The notes: a model not told the origin generated them from the letters alone. Shown: positions 28,394 to 37,595, numbered from the stretch's first letter. The stretch: 37,595 nt of DNA from Deltaproteobacteria bacterium (GCA_003135855.1 PNBD01000015.1:14823-52417); one strand, 5' to 3'. Numbers and translations are program-made.

Positions 28394-28411
28394 CGGGTTG
28401 GTTCCGCCGTC

Positions 28412-29566
28412 TCAGTTCAACTCGATGTTGTAAAGCTTCGCGGCGTTCTCGAACACGATCTTGCGCTTGACGTCCGCCGGCACGCCCTCGAAATCCTGCT
28501 CGATCACCTTGAGCGAGTTAGGCCAGGTCGAGTCGGTATGCGGAAAATCCGACGCCCACATGAAGTTGTCCGCGCCGAAGTACGCATGCATCATCGGCCC
28601 GATCATGTCGTCCTGGAAAGTCGCCCAGACGTTTTGCCGAACGTATTCGGACGGCTTCAGCTTGAGCTTGGTGACTTCGTTCATCGTACCGAACTTGCCG
28701 TACATATGATCCATCCGATACATGAAGTGCGCGATCCAGCCGCTGTCGTTTTCCGCCGAGACGATCCGCAGTCCCGGGAAACGCTCGAACACTTTGCCGA
28801 AAATGAAACTCGAAAGCGTGCGCTGCACCTGGTAAACCGGTTGCATCGTCCCAAGCAGCATCTTCACGCCGCCTAAGGTCACGCCGCCGGAACCTTCCTT
28901 GTTCGCGCCCTCCTTGCTCTTGCCTTTCTGATCCCGCTGCGTGATTACGTGCAGCGAAAGCGGCGTCTTCGTCTCCTGTGCGAGTGTCCAGAATGGATCG
29001 TACACTTCACTGAAATAGGGCTTGTCCTCGGGCGGCACGCCCCAGATCATCGCGCCCTTCAGCCCCATCTTCGCGCATCGTTCGAGTTCCTTGACCGCCA
29101 GCGGAATGTCGTCCAGCGAGATGAGCGCGACCGGATGAAGCCGACTGGGGCAGTGCGATCGGAATTCCGCGACCCAGTCGTTGTACACGCCGAAGCATGC
29201 GCGCCGCAGTTCGTCGTCGTCCAACCCGAACAGCGGCATGCCGAGAGTCGTGTAGATAACCTCCGCCTCGACGCCGTCGATGTCCTGATCCTTGAGGCGC
29301 TCGACCGGATCCCATCCGCTGGGCCGCGCCGCCTCGTAGCCCTTCTTCAGATGTTCCTTGAGTTCTTCGCCACTCTTGCCGATACCGAAGCCGCCCGCGA
29401 CCGGAAAGGGTCGCACGCCAGGAGCGATAAACAGGTAACCCGCACCCCGCTCGTTCTTGACTACCTTCGGCGCTCTATCCCTGAATTGATTATCCAGACG
29501 CTCGGTCCAGAGATCAGCGGGTTCCATCATATGCGAGTCGGCGGAGATAACGCGCAAACCAGCCAT
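28412..29566 (-). CDS. Amidohydrolase family protein (Amidohydro_2)
   Basis: VISADSHMMEPADLWTERL...RLHPVALISLDDIPLAVKELERCAKMGLKGAMIWG...IVSAENDSGWIAHFMYRMDHMYGKFG...FMWASDFPHTDSTWPNS. Confidence 0.93.
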   Translation of the reverse strand: MAGLRVISADSHMMEPADLWTERLDNQFRDRAPKVVKNERGAGYLFIAPGVRPFPVAGGFGIGKSGEELKEHLKKGYEAARPSGWDPVERLKDQDIDGVEAEVIYTTLGMPLFGLDDDELRRACFGVYNDWVAEFRSHCPSRLHPVALISLDDIPLAVKELERCAKMGLKGAMIWGVPPEDKPYFSEVYDPFWTLAQETKTPLSLHVITQRDQKGKSKEGANKEGSGGVTLGGVKMLLGTMQPVYQVQRTLSSFIFGKVFERFPGLRIVSAENDSGWIAHFMYRMDHMYGKFGTMNEVTKLKLKPSEYVRQNVWATFQDDMIGPMMHAYFGADNFMWASDFPHTDSTWPNSLKVIEQDFEGVPADVKRKIVFENAAKLYNIELN

Positions 29567-29764
29567 CAGAGTTCCTCCTGATGTTTAGTAAAGGCTTGTC
29601 TAATATTTGTATCGCACCCGCAGGCACTGCCGGGCAAGGTCGGTAGCACCGGTCGAAGTTGCGACAATCGCCGGGCATCCGTAATCTCAAGCGCGAACGT
29701 TGGTCGCGCGATCGAGGCATCGACGCGACCGTTGCTGCGATTGAGGTTTCCAGACGGGTTAGAA

Positions 29765-30388
29765 ATGCCGAGTATCGCGACGTGGATTCGAAAATGCGAC
29801 GAACACTGGTTCACGCTCATCTTCAGCCGCTATCCAGATTTGACGGTACATAACGCTCGATCGCATCCGGTCGAGCTGGGCCAAATGGATGCGTTGCTGC
29901 TGAGCGGCGGCGGCGACATCTCGCCCGGCTTTCTCCGCCAGGCGATCGCCGAGCCTTCGTTGATTGTCGATACTGACTGCGAGCGCGACGAGTGGGAGTT
30001 CAAGGCGGTCGGCGAGATGCTTCTGTCGGGCAAGCCGATCCTCGCGATCTGTCGCGGACTGCAAGTGCTCAATGTCGCGATGGGCGGGACCTTGCATATC
30101 GACATTCCCGACCATGACAATGCGGAAACCGCAAACATCCAGCCGCTCAGGCATAGCTCGAAGGCGGTTCACCGATTCGGGGCGGTGAACAGCTCGCATC
30201 ACCAGGCGCTTGAACGGTTAGCCGACGGGATTGAGGTCGAGGCCTGGTCCGCGAGCGACGGAATAGTCGAGCAGGCACGATTGCGCTCGCACGCCTTCGC
30301 CGTCGGGGTGCAATATCATCCCGAGCGGCATCCGCTCTATCTTCCATTGTTCGCCGATTTTTTCGATCGAGTTCGCAACACCGGATAG
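29765..30388 (+). CDS. Class-I glutamine amidotransferase / gamma-glutamyl-gamma-aminobutyrate hydrolase-like (peptidase C26)
   Basis: MDALLLSGGGDISPGF...KPILAICRGLQVLNVAMGGTLHIDIPDH...VNSSHHQALERLADGIEV...AVGVQYHPERHPLY. Confidence 0.92.
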   Translation: MPSIATWIRKCDEHWFTLIFSRYPDLTVHNARSHPVELGQMDALLLSGGGDISPGFLRQAIAEPSLIVDTDCERDEWEFKAVGEMLLSGKPILAICRGLQVLNVAMGGTLHIDIPDHDNAETANIQPLRHSSKAVHRFGAVNSSHHQALERLADGIEVEAWSASDGIVEQARLRSHAFAVGVQYHPERHPLYLPLFADFFDRVRNTG

Positions 30389-30417
30389 CGGTTCGCGTCG
30401 CGTTTTGCAGGTGCGGG

Positions 30418-31176
30418 ATGCTCACGGTTCGGGTCGGTTGCAATATTCATTTTGAATGCGAATCGTCGGCCACGGCTATCCTGTTGGTTAATCCACGTTT
30501 TGATAGCGACCATCCGATACGACACGAAAATCTCGACTTCGGCCGCGCTTTGAAGTCCGAACCTTTCGCCGACGCGGACGGCAACATCGCTTACCGCGTG
30601 ATTCTGGAAACTGGTCTAAATGAGATTCGGCACGATGCGCTGGTAGAAGTGTCGGCAGACTCAGACAAGAGCGACCAATTCGGCGACGCTCCGTCCGTCG
30701 CCACGCTCGAGCCGGCTTTTTTGCGCTATCTTCTACCCAGCCGCTATTGCGATTCAGACCGGCTGTTTGCATTCGCCCAGGAGAAGTTTGGAAGTATTTT
30801 CGACGCGGGCGAGCGCGTGCAGGCCATCTCGGATTGGGTTCATAACAACATCGAATATCGCTTCGGTTCCGGAAGGCCGGACATTTCAGCCGCGCAAGTT
30901 GTCGATCGAGGCTACGGCGTGTGCCGCGATTTTGCTCATTGCACCATTGCGCTCTGCCGGGCGCTCAACCTGCCGGCGCGATACGTCACCGGTCATCTGC
31001 CGGACATCGGACACATCGATCCCGGATTGCCGATGGATTTTCACGCATACAGCGAAGTGTATCTCGGCGGCAAATGGCATGTCTTCGATGCGCGCTACAA
31101 CGAACCTAGAATTTCTCGATATTCGGAGATCGCTGCCGGCGGCGTGACATCGAGGCTGAACGCGACGCGCTTTTGA
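30418..31176 (+). CDS. Transglutaminase-like family protein with aberrant C-terminus
   Basis: ISDWVHNNIEYRFGSGRPDISAAQVVDRGYGVCRDFAHCTIALCRALNLPARYVTGHLPDIGHIDPGLPMDFHAYSEVYLGGKWHVFDARYNEPRI (Cys-His-Asp triad); tail after PRI does not look like family sequence. Confidence 0.9.
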   Translation: MLTVRVGCNIHFECESSATAILLVNPRFDSDHPIRHENLDFGRALKSEPFADADGNIAYRVILETGLNEIRHDALVEVSADSDKSDQFGDAPSVATLEPAFLRYLLPSRYCDSDRLFAFAQEKFGSIFDAGERVQAISDWVHNNIEYRFGSGRPDISAAQVVDRGYGVCRDFAHCTIALCRALNLPARYVTGHLPDIGHIDPGLPMDFHAYSEVYLGGKWHVFDARYNEPRISRYSEIAAGGVTSRLNATRF

Positions 31177-31280
31177 TCTGGCGCGTCAATCGGAGCGAGC
31201 CGCACGTCATTGTGCGAATGAGAGGCCGGCTTTTCGTAAACGTATCGAGTTACGTGTTTAATGCGGAATCGCATACGCAC
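31095..31280 (-). pseudogene. N-terminal remnant of a second transglutaminase (Bact_transglu_N-like), antisense to the preceding gene's 3' end
   Basis: MRMRFRIKHVTRYVYEKPASHSHNDVRLAPIDAPDQKRVAFSLDVTPPAAISEYR then off-family EILGSL*; no transglutaminase core follows. Confidence 0.7.
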
Positions 31281-31339
31281 CTGGGCTCTAGCCCCAATGC
31301 CCTGAGAAGATTATCCAAATGGGTCAGACAAAAAAAGGA

Positions 31340-31375
31340 CACTCCCCGAATGAGGTGCACTTCCCGAATGAGGTG
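31340..31375 (+). repeat. 18-bp tandem duplication over a start codon
   Basis: CACTCCCCGAATGAGGTG CACTTCCCGAATGAGGTG (1 mismatch). Confidence 0.9.
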
Positions 31376-31703
31376 GACGATCGATCAGACCGTAACTTCC
31401 CGCGCGCGATTCTCCAGCCGGAGCGCTTTCGCGACCTTAACGCTGATCTTGGCATTGTCGATCTTGTCCGCATGCCATCCCAAAGGGCTGCCCGACAGTG
31501 CGAGCCCGGCCGCGCAAACTTACGTCGCGCGATGCGGCCAATGTCATGCGCCCTACAATCCCAACGAACTCACCGCCGCGATGTGGGACACGCAAGTCAC
31601 CATGATGGAAGTGAAAATCCAGAACGCCGGTTTGCCTCCGCTCTCCGCCGACGATCGCGAAACGATCCTCGACTACCTCAAGCACAACGCCGGCAGCCAA
31701 TAG
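31350..31703 (+). CDS. Small c-type cytochrome, probable lipoprotein
   Basis: LTLILALSILSACHPKG lipobox; TYVARCGQCHAPYNPNELTAAMWDTQVTMM (CxxCH); start 31350 or 31368. Confidence 0.8.
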   Translation: MRCTSRMRWTIDQTVTSRARFSSRSAFATLTLILALSILSACHPKGLPDSASPAAQTYVARCGQCHAPYNPNELTAAMWDTQVTMMEVKIQNAGLPPLSADDRETILDYLKHNAGSQ

Positions 31704-31753
31704 CGACGATATCGCCCTTGGTCTCTTCCCGCGCATGATGGTAAACCGTCTTC

Positions 31754-32371
31754 ATGTCTGACGAGCTGCTCACGATCAAGCTGTATTACGATTACAAAAG
31801 CCCGTTCGCGTATCTCGCGATGGCGCCGGCGTATGCGCTCATGGAATCGCATCGCGTGCGCCTGCGGTACCTCCCGCACGAGCTCGATGTTCGCGGCGCA
31901 TTCGGCGGCGAACTCGAGGAGCGGCCCGAGCGCTCGTGGCGAAAAGTCCGCTACCTGTATCTCGACGCTCGTCGCTTCGCCAATGAGCGCGGCCTCATCA
32001 TCCGCGGCCCGCAGAAGATTTTCGATTCGCGCCTCTCGCTGATGTCCGGCATCTTCGCCGACCGCCACGGCCTGTTCCGTCCCTACTCCGACCGCGTTTT
32101 CGAGCGCTTCTTCAAACGCGAACTCAATATCGAAGATGAATCGGCGCTCGCCAAAGTGATGACCGAAGTTGACCTCGACGCCGACGCCTTTCATCGCTAT
32201 TTGAGTCACGACGGCCCGCGCGAATTGAAAGACGCTTTCGCCGAGGGCGAGCGCGACGGCGCGTTCGGCGTGCCGACGTTCATCGTCGACGGCGAGCCGT
32301 TCTGGGGCAACGATCGACTCGAATGGGTCGCGAAGAAGCTCGACGCGATGGGTCTCCGCCGCACTCAGTGA
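31754..32371 (+). CDS. DsbA family / 2-hydroxychromene-2-carboxylate isomerase-like protein
   Basis: IKLYYDYKSPFAYLAMAPAYALMESHRVRLRYLPHELDVRGAFG...GAFGVPTFIVDGEPFWGNDRLEWV. Confidence 0.92.
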   Translation: MSDELLTIKLYYDYKSPFAYLAMAPAYALMESHRVRLRYLPHELDVRGAFGGELEERPERSWRKVRYLYLDARRFANERGLIIRGPQKIFDSRLSLMSGIFADRHGLFRPYSDRVFERFFKRELNIEDESALAKVMTEVDLDADAFHRYLSHDGPRELKDAFAEGERDGAFGVPTFIVDGEPFWGNDRLEWVAKKLDAMGLRRTQ

Positions 32372-32406
32372 TCACGCTTCGAAATTGCGCCCCCCGGTGA
32401 AATAAA

Positions 32407-32802
32407 ATGAAACCAATTCCTGTCGGTAGCAAAGGCACCTTCTCGAAAACAATCGCGAAAGCCGATCTCGCAAGCGAACTTGATTCCTCACTCGCAGCCG
32501 TGATGTCCACGCCGACCATGATCGGCATGATGGAACTCGCCGCGATGGACGCGATCAACGCCTACTACGATCCTGGCGAAAGCTCGGTGGGGATGTCGAT
32601 CGAAGTCAGCCACACGGCGGCGACTCCGCCCGGCCATCGCGTCCGCGCCGAAGCCGAACTCACCAAGGCCGAGGGCCGCCGCCTCGAATTCACCGTCCGC
32701 GCCTTCGACGAGACCGAGCAAATCGGCTCGGGCACTCATCGCCGCGCCGTGATCGACGCCGCCAAGTTCAACGATCGGATCAAAGCCAAACAGAAAAGCT
32801 GA
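32407..32802 (+). CDS. Thioesterase family protein (FlK-like hotdog)
   Basis: VGSKGTFSKTIAKADLASELDSSLAAVMSTPTMIGMMELAAMDAINAYYDPGESSVGMSIEVSHTAATPPGHRVRAEAEL. Confidence 0.9.
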   Translation: MKPIPVGSKGTFSKTIAKADLASELDSSLAAVMSTPTMIGMMELAAMDAINAYYDPGESSVGMSIEVSHTAATPPGHRVRAEAELTKAEGRRLEFTVRAFDETEQIGSGTHRRAVIDAAKFNDRIKAKQKS

Positions 32803-32822
32803 CGCCGCGCGGAGCACGAAAA

Positions 32823-33704
32823 ATGAGTTCCGAGATTTTCGATCGCAAGGAAGTTGTTGTCGGCCGCGATTTCGGCGGCATCGCGTACGACATCACGCCC
32901 GCGCTGGTCGCGACATACATCGCCGGCACTGGCGACGACAATCCTTGGTACCGCGGCCAGTCGCCACTTGGCGATGCGCTCGCGCCCGCGCTGATTTTGC
33001 ATAGCGCGGTTTATCGCAATCTCGAATGGTACCTGCCGAACATCTACGGCAATCTGCACGCGCGCCAGGAATGGCAACTGTTTGCGCCCGTGAAAGTCGG
33101 CGAGCGGCTCACCACTCGCGCTGTGATCGTCGATCGCTACCTTAAGCGCGATCGCGAATACGTGGTCAACGAAGTGATCGTCACCAACGCCGCCGGCCAG
33201 ATCGTTTCACTCAGCCGCACTCATCAAAGTTTTTTGCTCCCCGAGCAAACCACCAAGGGCTTCGTTGTCGATCGCTCGCGCGAAAAAGATTCGAAGCGCT
33301 CATTCAAGATCGGCGCGCGCGGTGGCGAATCGATCGAATCGCCGATGCGGCGCGTCACCGAAGAAATGTGCATGGCGTTCTCCGGCCCCGCGCGCAACTA
33401 TCACAACGACAAGCAAAAAGCGGTCGAGCTCGGCTTCCCGGAAATCGTCGTGCAAGGGATGCTCTCGGTATGCATGGTCGCAGAGATGATGACCCAGCGC
33501 TTCGGCCTCGGCTTCCTCTACGGCGGCAGGATGGATTTGCGGCTGGTCAACGTCGTGTGGGGCAACGATGTCACCGGCCCGAAAGGCCTCATCGTCGAAA
33601 CCCATCCCGAAGGCAAACGCACGCGCGCCGAGGTCGAAGTGTGGTGCGATAAATCCGACGGCACCAAAACTATCGTGGGCTCCGCCTCCGCCCTGACGCT
33701 CTGA
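32823..33704 (+). CDS. MaoC-like / double-hotdog dehydratase
   Basis: GRDFGGIAYDITPALVATYIAGTGDDNPWY...LAPALILHSAVYR...GERLTTRAVIVDRYLKRDREYVVNEVIV...KAVELGFPEIVVQGMLSV. Confidence 0.88.
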   Translation: MSSEIFDRKEVVVGRDFGGIAYDITPALVATYIAGTGDDNPWYRGQSPLGDALAPALILHSAVYRNLEWYLPNIYGNLHARQEWQLFAPVKVGERLTTRAVIVDRYLKRDREYVVNEVIVTNAAGQIVSLSRTHQSFLLPEQTTKGFVVDRSREKDSKRSFKIGARGGESIESPMRRVTEEMCMAFSGPARNYHNDKQKAVELGFPEIVVQGMLSVCMVAEMMTQRFGLGFLYGGRMDLRLVNVVWGNDVTGPKGLIVETHPEGKRTRAEVEVWCDKSDGTKTIVGSASALTL

Positions 33705-33863
33705 GTAACCGCGGCCACCGCCTGGTTCGTCTCGTACCGGCATGAAATTGCGCCGTCTTACGCGTATCTTGTACCGTCGTCAAACAAGCGGCAGAGTCAT
33801 CTTGATGCGTAAATCGCCTCGGAAAACTCTGCGGCGAGACTGCGCGCTACAATCGGAGACGAC

Positions 33864-35930
33864 GTGACTCGCAGCGGAAACTTCTTCAACTTCTACAATC
33901 ACGACTTCGCGCGCGTCGCAGTCGGTGTGCCGACGATCCGCGTCGCCGATCCCGCCTTCAACACCGAGCACACCATCGCGCTGATCAACAAGGCTGCCGA
34001 GCGCAAGGCGGTGCTGGCGCTCTTCCCGGAAATGGGGCTCAGCGCATATTCCTGCGACGACCTGTTCCAGCAGCGCGCGCTGCTCGATGGATGCCTCGAC
34101 GGAATCGCCGCCATCGTCGAAGCCAGCGCGAAGTTGCCGCTGGTCGCTGTGGTCGGTGCGCCGCTCGCAGTCGATCACCATCTGTTCAACTGCGCGGTGG
34201 TGATCAGCCGCGGCAAGATTCTTGGCGTCGTACCCAAAACCAATTTGCCGAACTACCGGGAATTTTACGAAGCTCGCCAGTTCACGTCCGCGGACGCGGC
34301 CACGCGCGACGAGATCGATCTACCCGGTCATCGCGCGATCCCGTTCGGCAACAACCTGATTTTTCAGCACGAGGACCAGCCCTGGCTCACCATCCATGCC
34401 GAGATCTGCGAGGATCTGTGGGTGCCGATTTCGCCGTCGTCCTATGCGGCGCTGGCCGGCGCGACCGTCCTCCTGAATCTGTCCGCCTCGAACATCACCG
34501 TTGGCAAGGCGGACTACCGCCGGAGCCTGGTCAGCAGCCAGTCCGGGCGATGCATCGCGGCGTACCTTTATTCAGCGGCAGGACCCGGTGAGTCCACTAC
34601 CGACCTGGCCTGGGATGGACACGCGCTGATCGCGGAGAACGGCAACATTCTTGCCGAATCGGAACGGTTCAAGGACGAGCCGCAGCTGGTCTGCTCGGAA
34701 ATCGATCTCGAGCGGCTGTCGCAGGAGCGGATGCGGCAAAACACTTTCGCATCGACCGCGCAGCGCGAGCTCGACAAACTGCGGCGCTTTCGCAGAATCG
34801 CGTTCACGACCGAATTGCCGCGGCGCGCGAAGATGCTTCCCGAGCGCACCTACGAGCGCTTTCCATACGTGCCGTCCGATCCTGCGACGCGCGACGAGCG
34901 ATGCTCCGAAGTTTTCGAAATCCAGGTTCAGGGACTGACCACGCGGCTCCGCTCGACCGGTCTCGAGCGCGTCATGATCGGCGTCTCCGGTGGGATCGAT
35001 TCAACGCACGCGTTGCTGGTCTGCGCGCGTGCGATGCAGCGCCTGGGTCATCCCGCGAAAAATATCTACGCGGTCACGATGCCCGGCTTTGCCACCAGCG
35101 ATCGCACCCTCCAACAGGCGGGCCGCCTGATGAAGGCGCTCGGATGCCAGGCCGAGAAGATCGACATTCGCGAAAGCTGCATGCAGATGCTGAAGGACCT
35201 CGGGCATCCGTTCGCCGAGGGCAAGGAAGTTTACGACGTGACCTTTGAGAATGTGCAGGCGGGCGAGCGCACCAGTCATTTGTTCAGGCTCGCGAACCTG
35301 CACGGCGGTTTGGTGGTCGGCACCGGAGATTTAAGTGAGTTGGCGCTTGGATGGTGCACCTACGGCGTCGGCGATCACATGTCGCACTACAGCGTCAACG
35401 CGAGCGTGCCGAAAACCCTTATCCAGCACGTCATTCGATGGGTCGCGGAGAACGAGAGCCTCGGCCTCGACGCGAGCAAAACGCTGCTCGACATTCTGAG
35501 CACTCCGATCAGTCCCGAGCTGATTCCCGGCACCGACGACGACGGTCATCCGACGCATGACACCGAGGCGACGATCGGTCCCTACGAGCTGCACGATTTT
35601 TTTCTCTACTACATCCTGAGATTCGGTTATCCGCCGCCGAAAGTCGCCTACCTCGCGCACCTCGCGTGGCGTAACAAGGAAGTTGGCGGATGGCCCGGAA
35701 TCGCGCCGGAAGGTCGCCATCAGTACGACCTCGCGACCATCAAGGCGCATCTCCACACTTTTCTTTATCGTTTTTTCCAGTTGAGCCAGTTCAAGCGCAG
35801 TTGCATCCCGAACGCGCCCAAAGTCGGTTCCGGCGGATCGCTCTCGCCGCGCGGCGACTATCGCGCGCCGTCGGACAGCGAAGCGACCGCATGGCTCGAG
35901 CAACTGAAATTGATTCCCGACAAAGACTGA
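33864..35930 (+). CDS. nadE: Glutamine-dependent NAD+ synthetase
   Basis: N-terminal nitrilase domain ([20 protein letters not shown]...[13 protein letters not shown]) plus NAD synthase domain ([25 protein letters not shown]...[42 protein letters not shown]). Confidence 0.97.
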   Translation: MTRSGNFFNFYNHDFARVAVGVPTIRVADPAFNTEHTIALINKAAERKAVLALFPEMGLSAYSCDDLFQQRALLDGCLDGIAAIVEASAKLPLVAVVGAPLAVDHHLFNCAVVISRGKILGVVPKTNLPNYREFYEARQFTSADAATRDEIDLPGHRAIPFGNNLIFQHEDQPWLTIHAEICEDLWVPISPSSYAALAGATVLLNLSASNITVGKADYRRSLVSSQSGRCIAAYLYSAAGPGESTTDLAWDGHALIAENGNILAESERFKDEPQLVCSEIDLERLSQERMRQNTFASTAQRELDKLRRFRRIAFTTELPRRAKMLPERTYERFPYVPSDPATRDERCSEVFEIQVQGLTTRLRSTGLERVMIGVSGGIDSTHALLVCARAMQRLGHPAKNIYAVTMPGFATSDRTLQQAGRLMKALGCQAEKIDIRESCMQMLKDLGHPFAEGKEVYDVTFENVQAGERTSHLFRLANLHGGLVVGTGDLSELALGWCTYGVGDHMSHYSVNASVPKTLIQHVIRWVAENESLGLDASKTLLDILSTPISPELIPGTDDDGHPTHDTEATIGPYELHDFFLYYILRFGYPPPKVAYLAHLAWRNKEVGGWPGIAPEGRHQYDLATIKAHLHTFLYRFFQLSQFKRSCIPNAPKVGSGGSLSPRGDYRAPSDSEATAWLEQLKLIPDKD

Positions 35931-35932
35931 AC

Positions 35933-36793
35933 GTGCTGTTGGCGTCCCATTCCAAGCATCGCGCGCCTCTGTGCCGCCGCCGGAACGCAACGAAACTTCC
36001 GCTGGTCGCGACGATCCTGTTGGCGGTGGCCATCTTCACCGTCGTCGCCTTCGCCGGCGATCCAGTCGCGCCGCCGCAATCGTCGCCGATGCCGGCTGCG
36101 CAGCCAACGCCCGCGGGCGGTGCGCGAGCGCAGGCGGCTAACGTCGAGGACACGCCCGCCGAGATTACGCCGGAGCAGCGCGAATTCGGCGAGCGGATGG
36201 TTACGGCGCTCCAAAAAAAAGATCGCGAGGCGATCAAAAAGCTGGTCGCGCCCAAATCGCTCGCCTGCTTCGACCACGACGCGCAGGCGTCTCTCACCGA
36301 TAACAAAAACGACAAGCAGCCGTTTCTCAAGGTTTGGATCAACAAGCATTTCCGCTACCCGATTCCCGAGCAGCATCGCCTGAGCGTCAGCAAGATCTCG
36401 CCGGATGCGCCTGAAGGATCGAAATATGCGACCTATCCGGTCGCGCCGACCTACGTGCTTGCGATCGAGTTCGACACCGGCGGAGGCGGCAGCATCACCT
36501 TGAACCGGTTGATCGGACAGCAGGACGGCAAGTGGTACGAGGTCGCGCCGTGCCCGACGCAACTCGGAATGGACCGCTTCAACAAAATCAAACCGGGCAG
36601 CAATGTCAGCGCCGACGATCGGGCCAAGCAGGCTTACGCGCAGGTCAAGGAGCCGCTCGCATCGCAGATTCGCGCGCTGCTCGCCAAAAACGATTTTGCC
36701 AACGCGTGGAAGCTATGCGCCGGGTCGTTGCACCTCGATATCGGCACAGCTCGCCGGGTGGTTGCGATGATCGCGAGCGACCAGCCGCATTGA
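35933..36793 (+). CDS. Hypothetical secreted/membrane-anchored protein
   Basis: GTG 35933 just after the nadE stop; N-terminal TM KLPLVATILLAVAIFTVVAFAGD then Pro/Ala linker and globular C-terminus. Confidence 0.75.
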   Translation: MLLASHSKHRAPLCRRRNATKLPLVATILLAVAIFTVVAFAGDPVAPPQSSPMPAAQPTPAGGARAQAANVEDTPAEITPEQREFGERMVTALQKKDREAIKKLVAPKSLACFDHDAQASLTDNKNDKQPFLKVWINKHFRYPIPEQHRLSVSKISPDAPEGSKYATYPVAPTYVLAIEFDTGGGGSITLNRLIGQQDGKWYEVAPCPTQLGMDRFNKIKPGSNVSADDRAKQAYAQVKEPLASQIRALLAKNDFANAWKLCAGSLHLDIGTARRVVAMIASDQPH

Positions 36794-36815
36794 AATATCG
36801 GGGGAGGCGAGGGCG

Positions 36816-37595
36816 ATGAAAATCGGACTTCATTTGCCGCAAATCGGTGGCTCCTCCGGCGCGGACCTCGCGCGCATCGCGATCCGCGCGGAGCAGAGCG
36901 GCTACGACTCGATCTGGGTCAGCGATCACTTGCTGGTGCCCGCCACTGGTGGCCGCTTGCCCGCGATCGAAATCATGGAACCGGTCGCGACGCTCGCCTA
37001 TGTCGCCGCGCTCACCAACAGAATCAAGCTCGCCACCAGCGTGATCGTGATGCCCTATCGAAACGCGATTCATCTCGCCAAAGAACTCGCGACGCTGGAC
37101 TACCTTTCCTCGGGACGAATCATCGCGGGCGTCGCCAGTGGATGGCTCGAAGCGGAATTCAGCGCGCTCGGCGTGTCATTCGAGAAACGCGGCGCCTATA
37201 CCGATGAAGCAATCCGCCTGATGCGCGCGATGTGGTCGGCCGAGGTGCCCGAGTTCCACGGCGAATTCTTCAATCTGAGCGGGATGCGCTTTGGGCCCCG
37301 GCCGCGCGCGGGCAACATCCCGATCTGGGTCGGCGGAATCAGCCGACGCGCGATTCGGCGCGCGGTCGAACTGGGTGACGGATGGCATGGCACGCGGATG
37401 AATCCCGACCAGGTCGCCGAGCGGATCGGCTGGATTCGCGAAATCGCGGCGCGTCGTAATCGCAACCTCGACGACTTTGCAATAAGTCATCGCGTGTACG
37501 TTGGCTTCGCGCCGAAATGGACTGAGACCGGCGGCTATGTCGAAGGTATTCTCGCGCCGCCCGCCGAGTTGACGGACTATCTGAATCGATACGCC
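36816..37595 (+). CDS. LLM class F420-dependent oxidoreductase (3' truncated by window)
   Basis: MKIGLHLPQIGGSSGADLARIAIRAEQSGYDSIWVSDHLLVP...ATLDYLSSGRIIAGVASGWLEAEFSALGV...IPIWVGGISRRAIRRAVELGDGWHG; open to window end, so absent from the ORF track. Confidence 0.95.
   Translation, partial: MKIGLHLPQIGGSSGADLARIAIRAEQSGYDSIWVSDHLLVPATGGRLPAIEIMEPVATLAYVAALTNRIKLATSVIVMPYRNAIHLAKELATLDYLSSGRIIAGVASGWLEAEFSALGVSFEKRGAYTDEAIRLMRAMWSAEVPEFHGEFFNLSGMRFGPRPRAGNIPIWVGGISRRAIRRAVELGDGWHGTRMNPDQVAERIGWIREIAARRNRNLDDFAISHRVYVGFAPKWTETGGYVEGILAPPAELTDYLNRYA

Noticed and set aside
29702-29730. GGTCGCG...CGCGACC inverted repeat upstream of the GATase gene
   Set aside because: Seven-bp arms in CG-rich DNA are expected by chance too often to stand alone.
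25311-32802. Possible organofluorine pathway (fluorinase-like DUF62 plus FlK-like thioesterase)
   Set aside because: The DUF62 protein has the VDPGVG..R and TFHGRD pattern of SAM hydroxide adenosyltransferases. FlK-like hotdog thioesterases are widespread. The genes are ~6 kb apart in separate units with nothing else from a fluorometabolite cluster.
35690-35932. 5' extension of the 35690-36793 ORF
   Set aside because: Lies entirely within nadE in another frame; the real start is more likely GTG 35933 directly after the nadE stop.

Overview
High-GC bacterial chromosomal window, gene-dense and mostly housekeeping. The gene complement would fit a deep-branching proteobacterial/Desulfobacterota/Binatota-like lineage, but I cannot fix the taxonomy without a search. 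In order: the tail of a UPF0182 protein; a NarL-type two-component pair; VOC and nitroreductase genes; dienelactone hydrolase; rhomboid protease; dnaB. A long minus-strand cluster follows: mutS, AMIN/amidase_3 amidase, glnD, xerC/D, M50 protease, scpA, scpB. Then come M24 aminopeptidase, GST-like protein, tRNA-Gly(CCC), TIGR03118-like protein, MFS transporter, 3-methyladenine glycosylase, a DksA/TraR-type zinc finger and a small orphan-ORF patch. The rest is SAM hydrolase (DUF62), a second M50 protease, dCMP deaminase, HIT protein, amidohydrolase, class-I GATase, transglutaminase, c-type cytochrome, HCCA-isomerase/DsbA-like protein, hotdog thioesterase, MaoC-like dehydratase, glutamine-dependent NAD+ synthetase, a hypothetical and a partial LLM/F420 oxidoreductase. 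I found no CRISPR, prophage, IS element or recognisable defence island, and no convincing complete novel system. The items most worth a second look are: (i) an antisense N-terminal transglutaminase remnant abutting an apparently C-truncated transglutaminase gene, which looks like an inversion junction; (ii) strong over-representation of the HIP1-like palindrome GCGATCGC; (iii) a 13-bp phased direct-repeat array after the two-component system; (iv) a small orphan-ORF patch at 24.2-25.2 kb; (v) a translation-coupled NTGA-overlap operon using only non-ATG starts.
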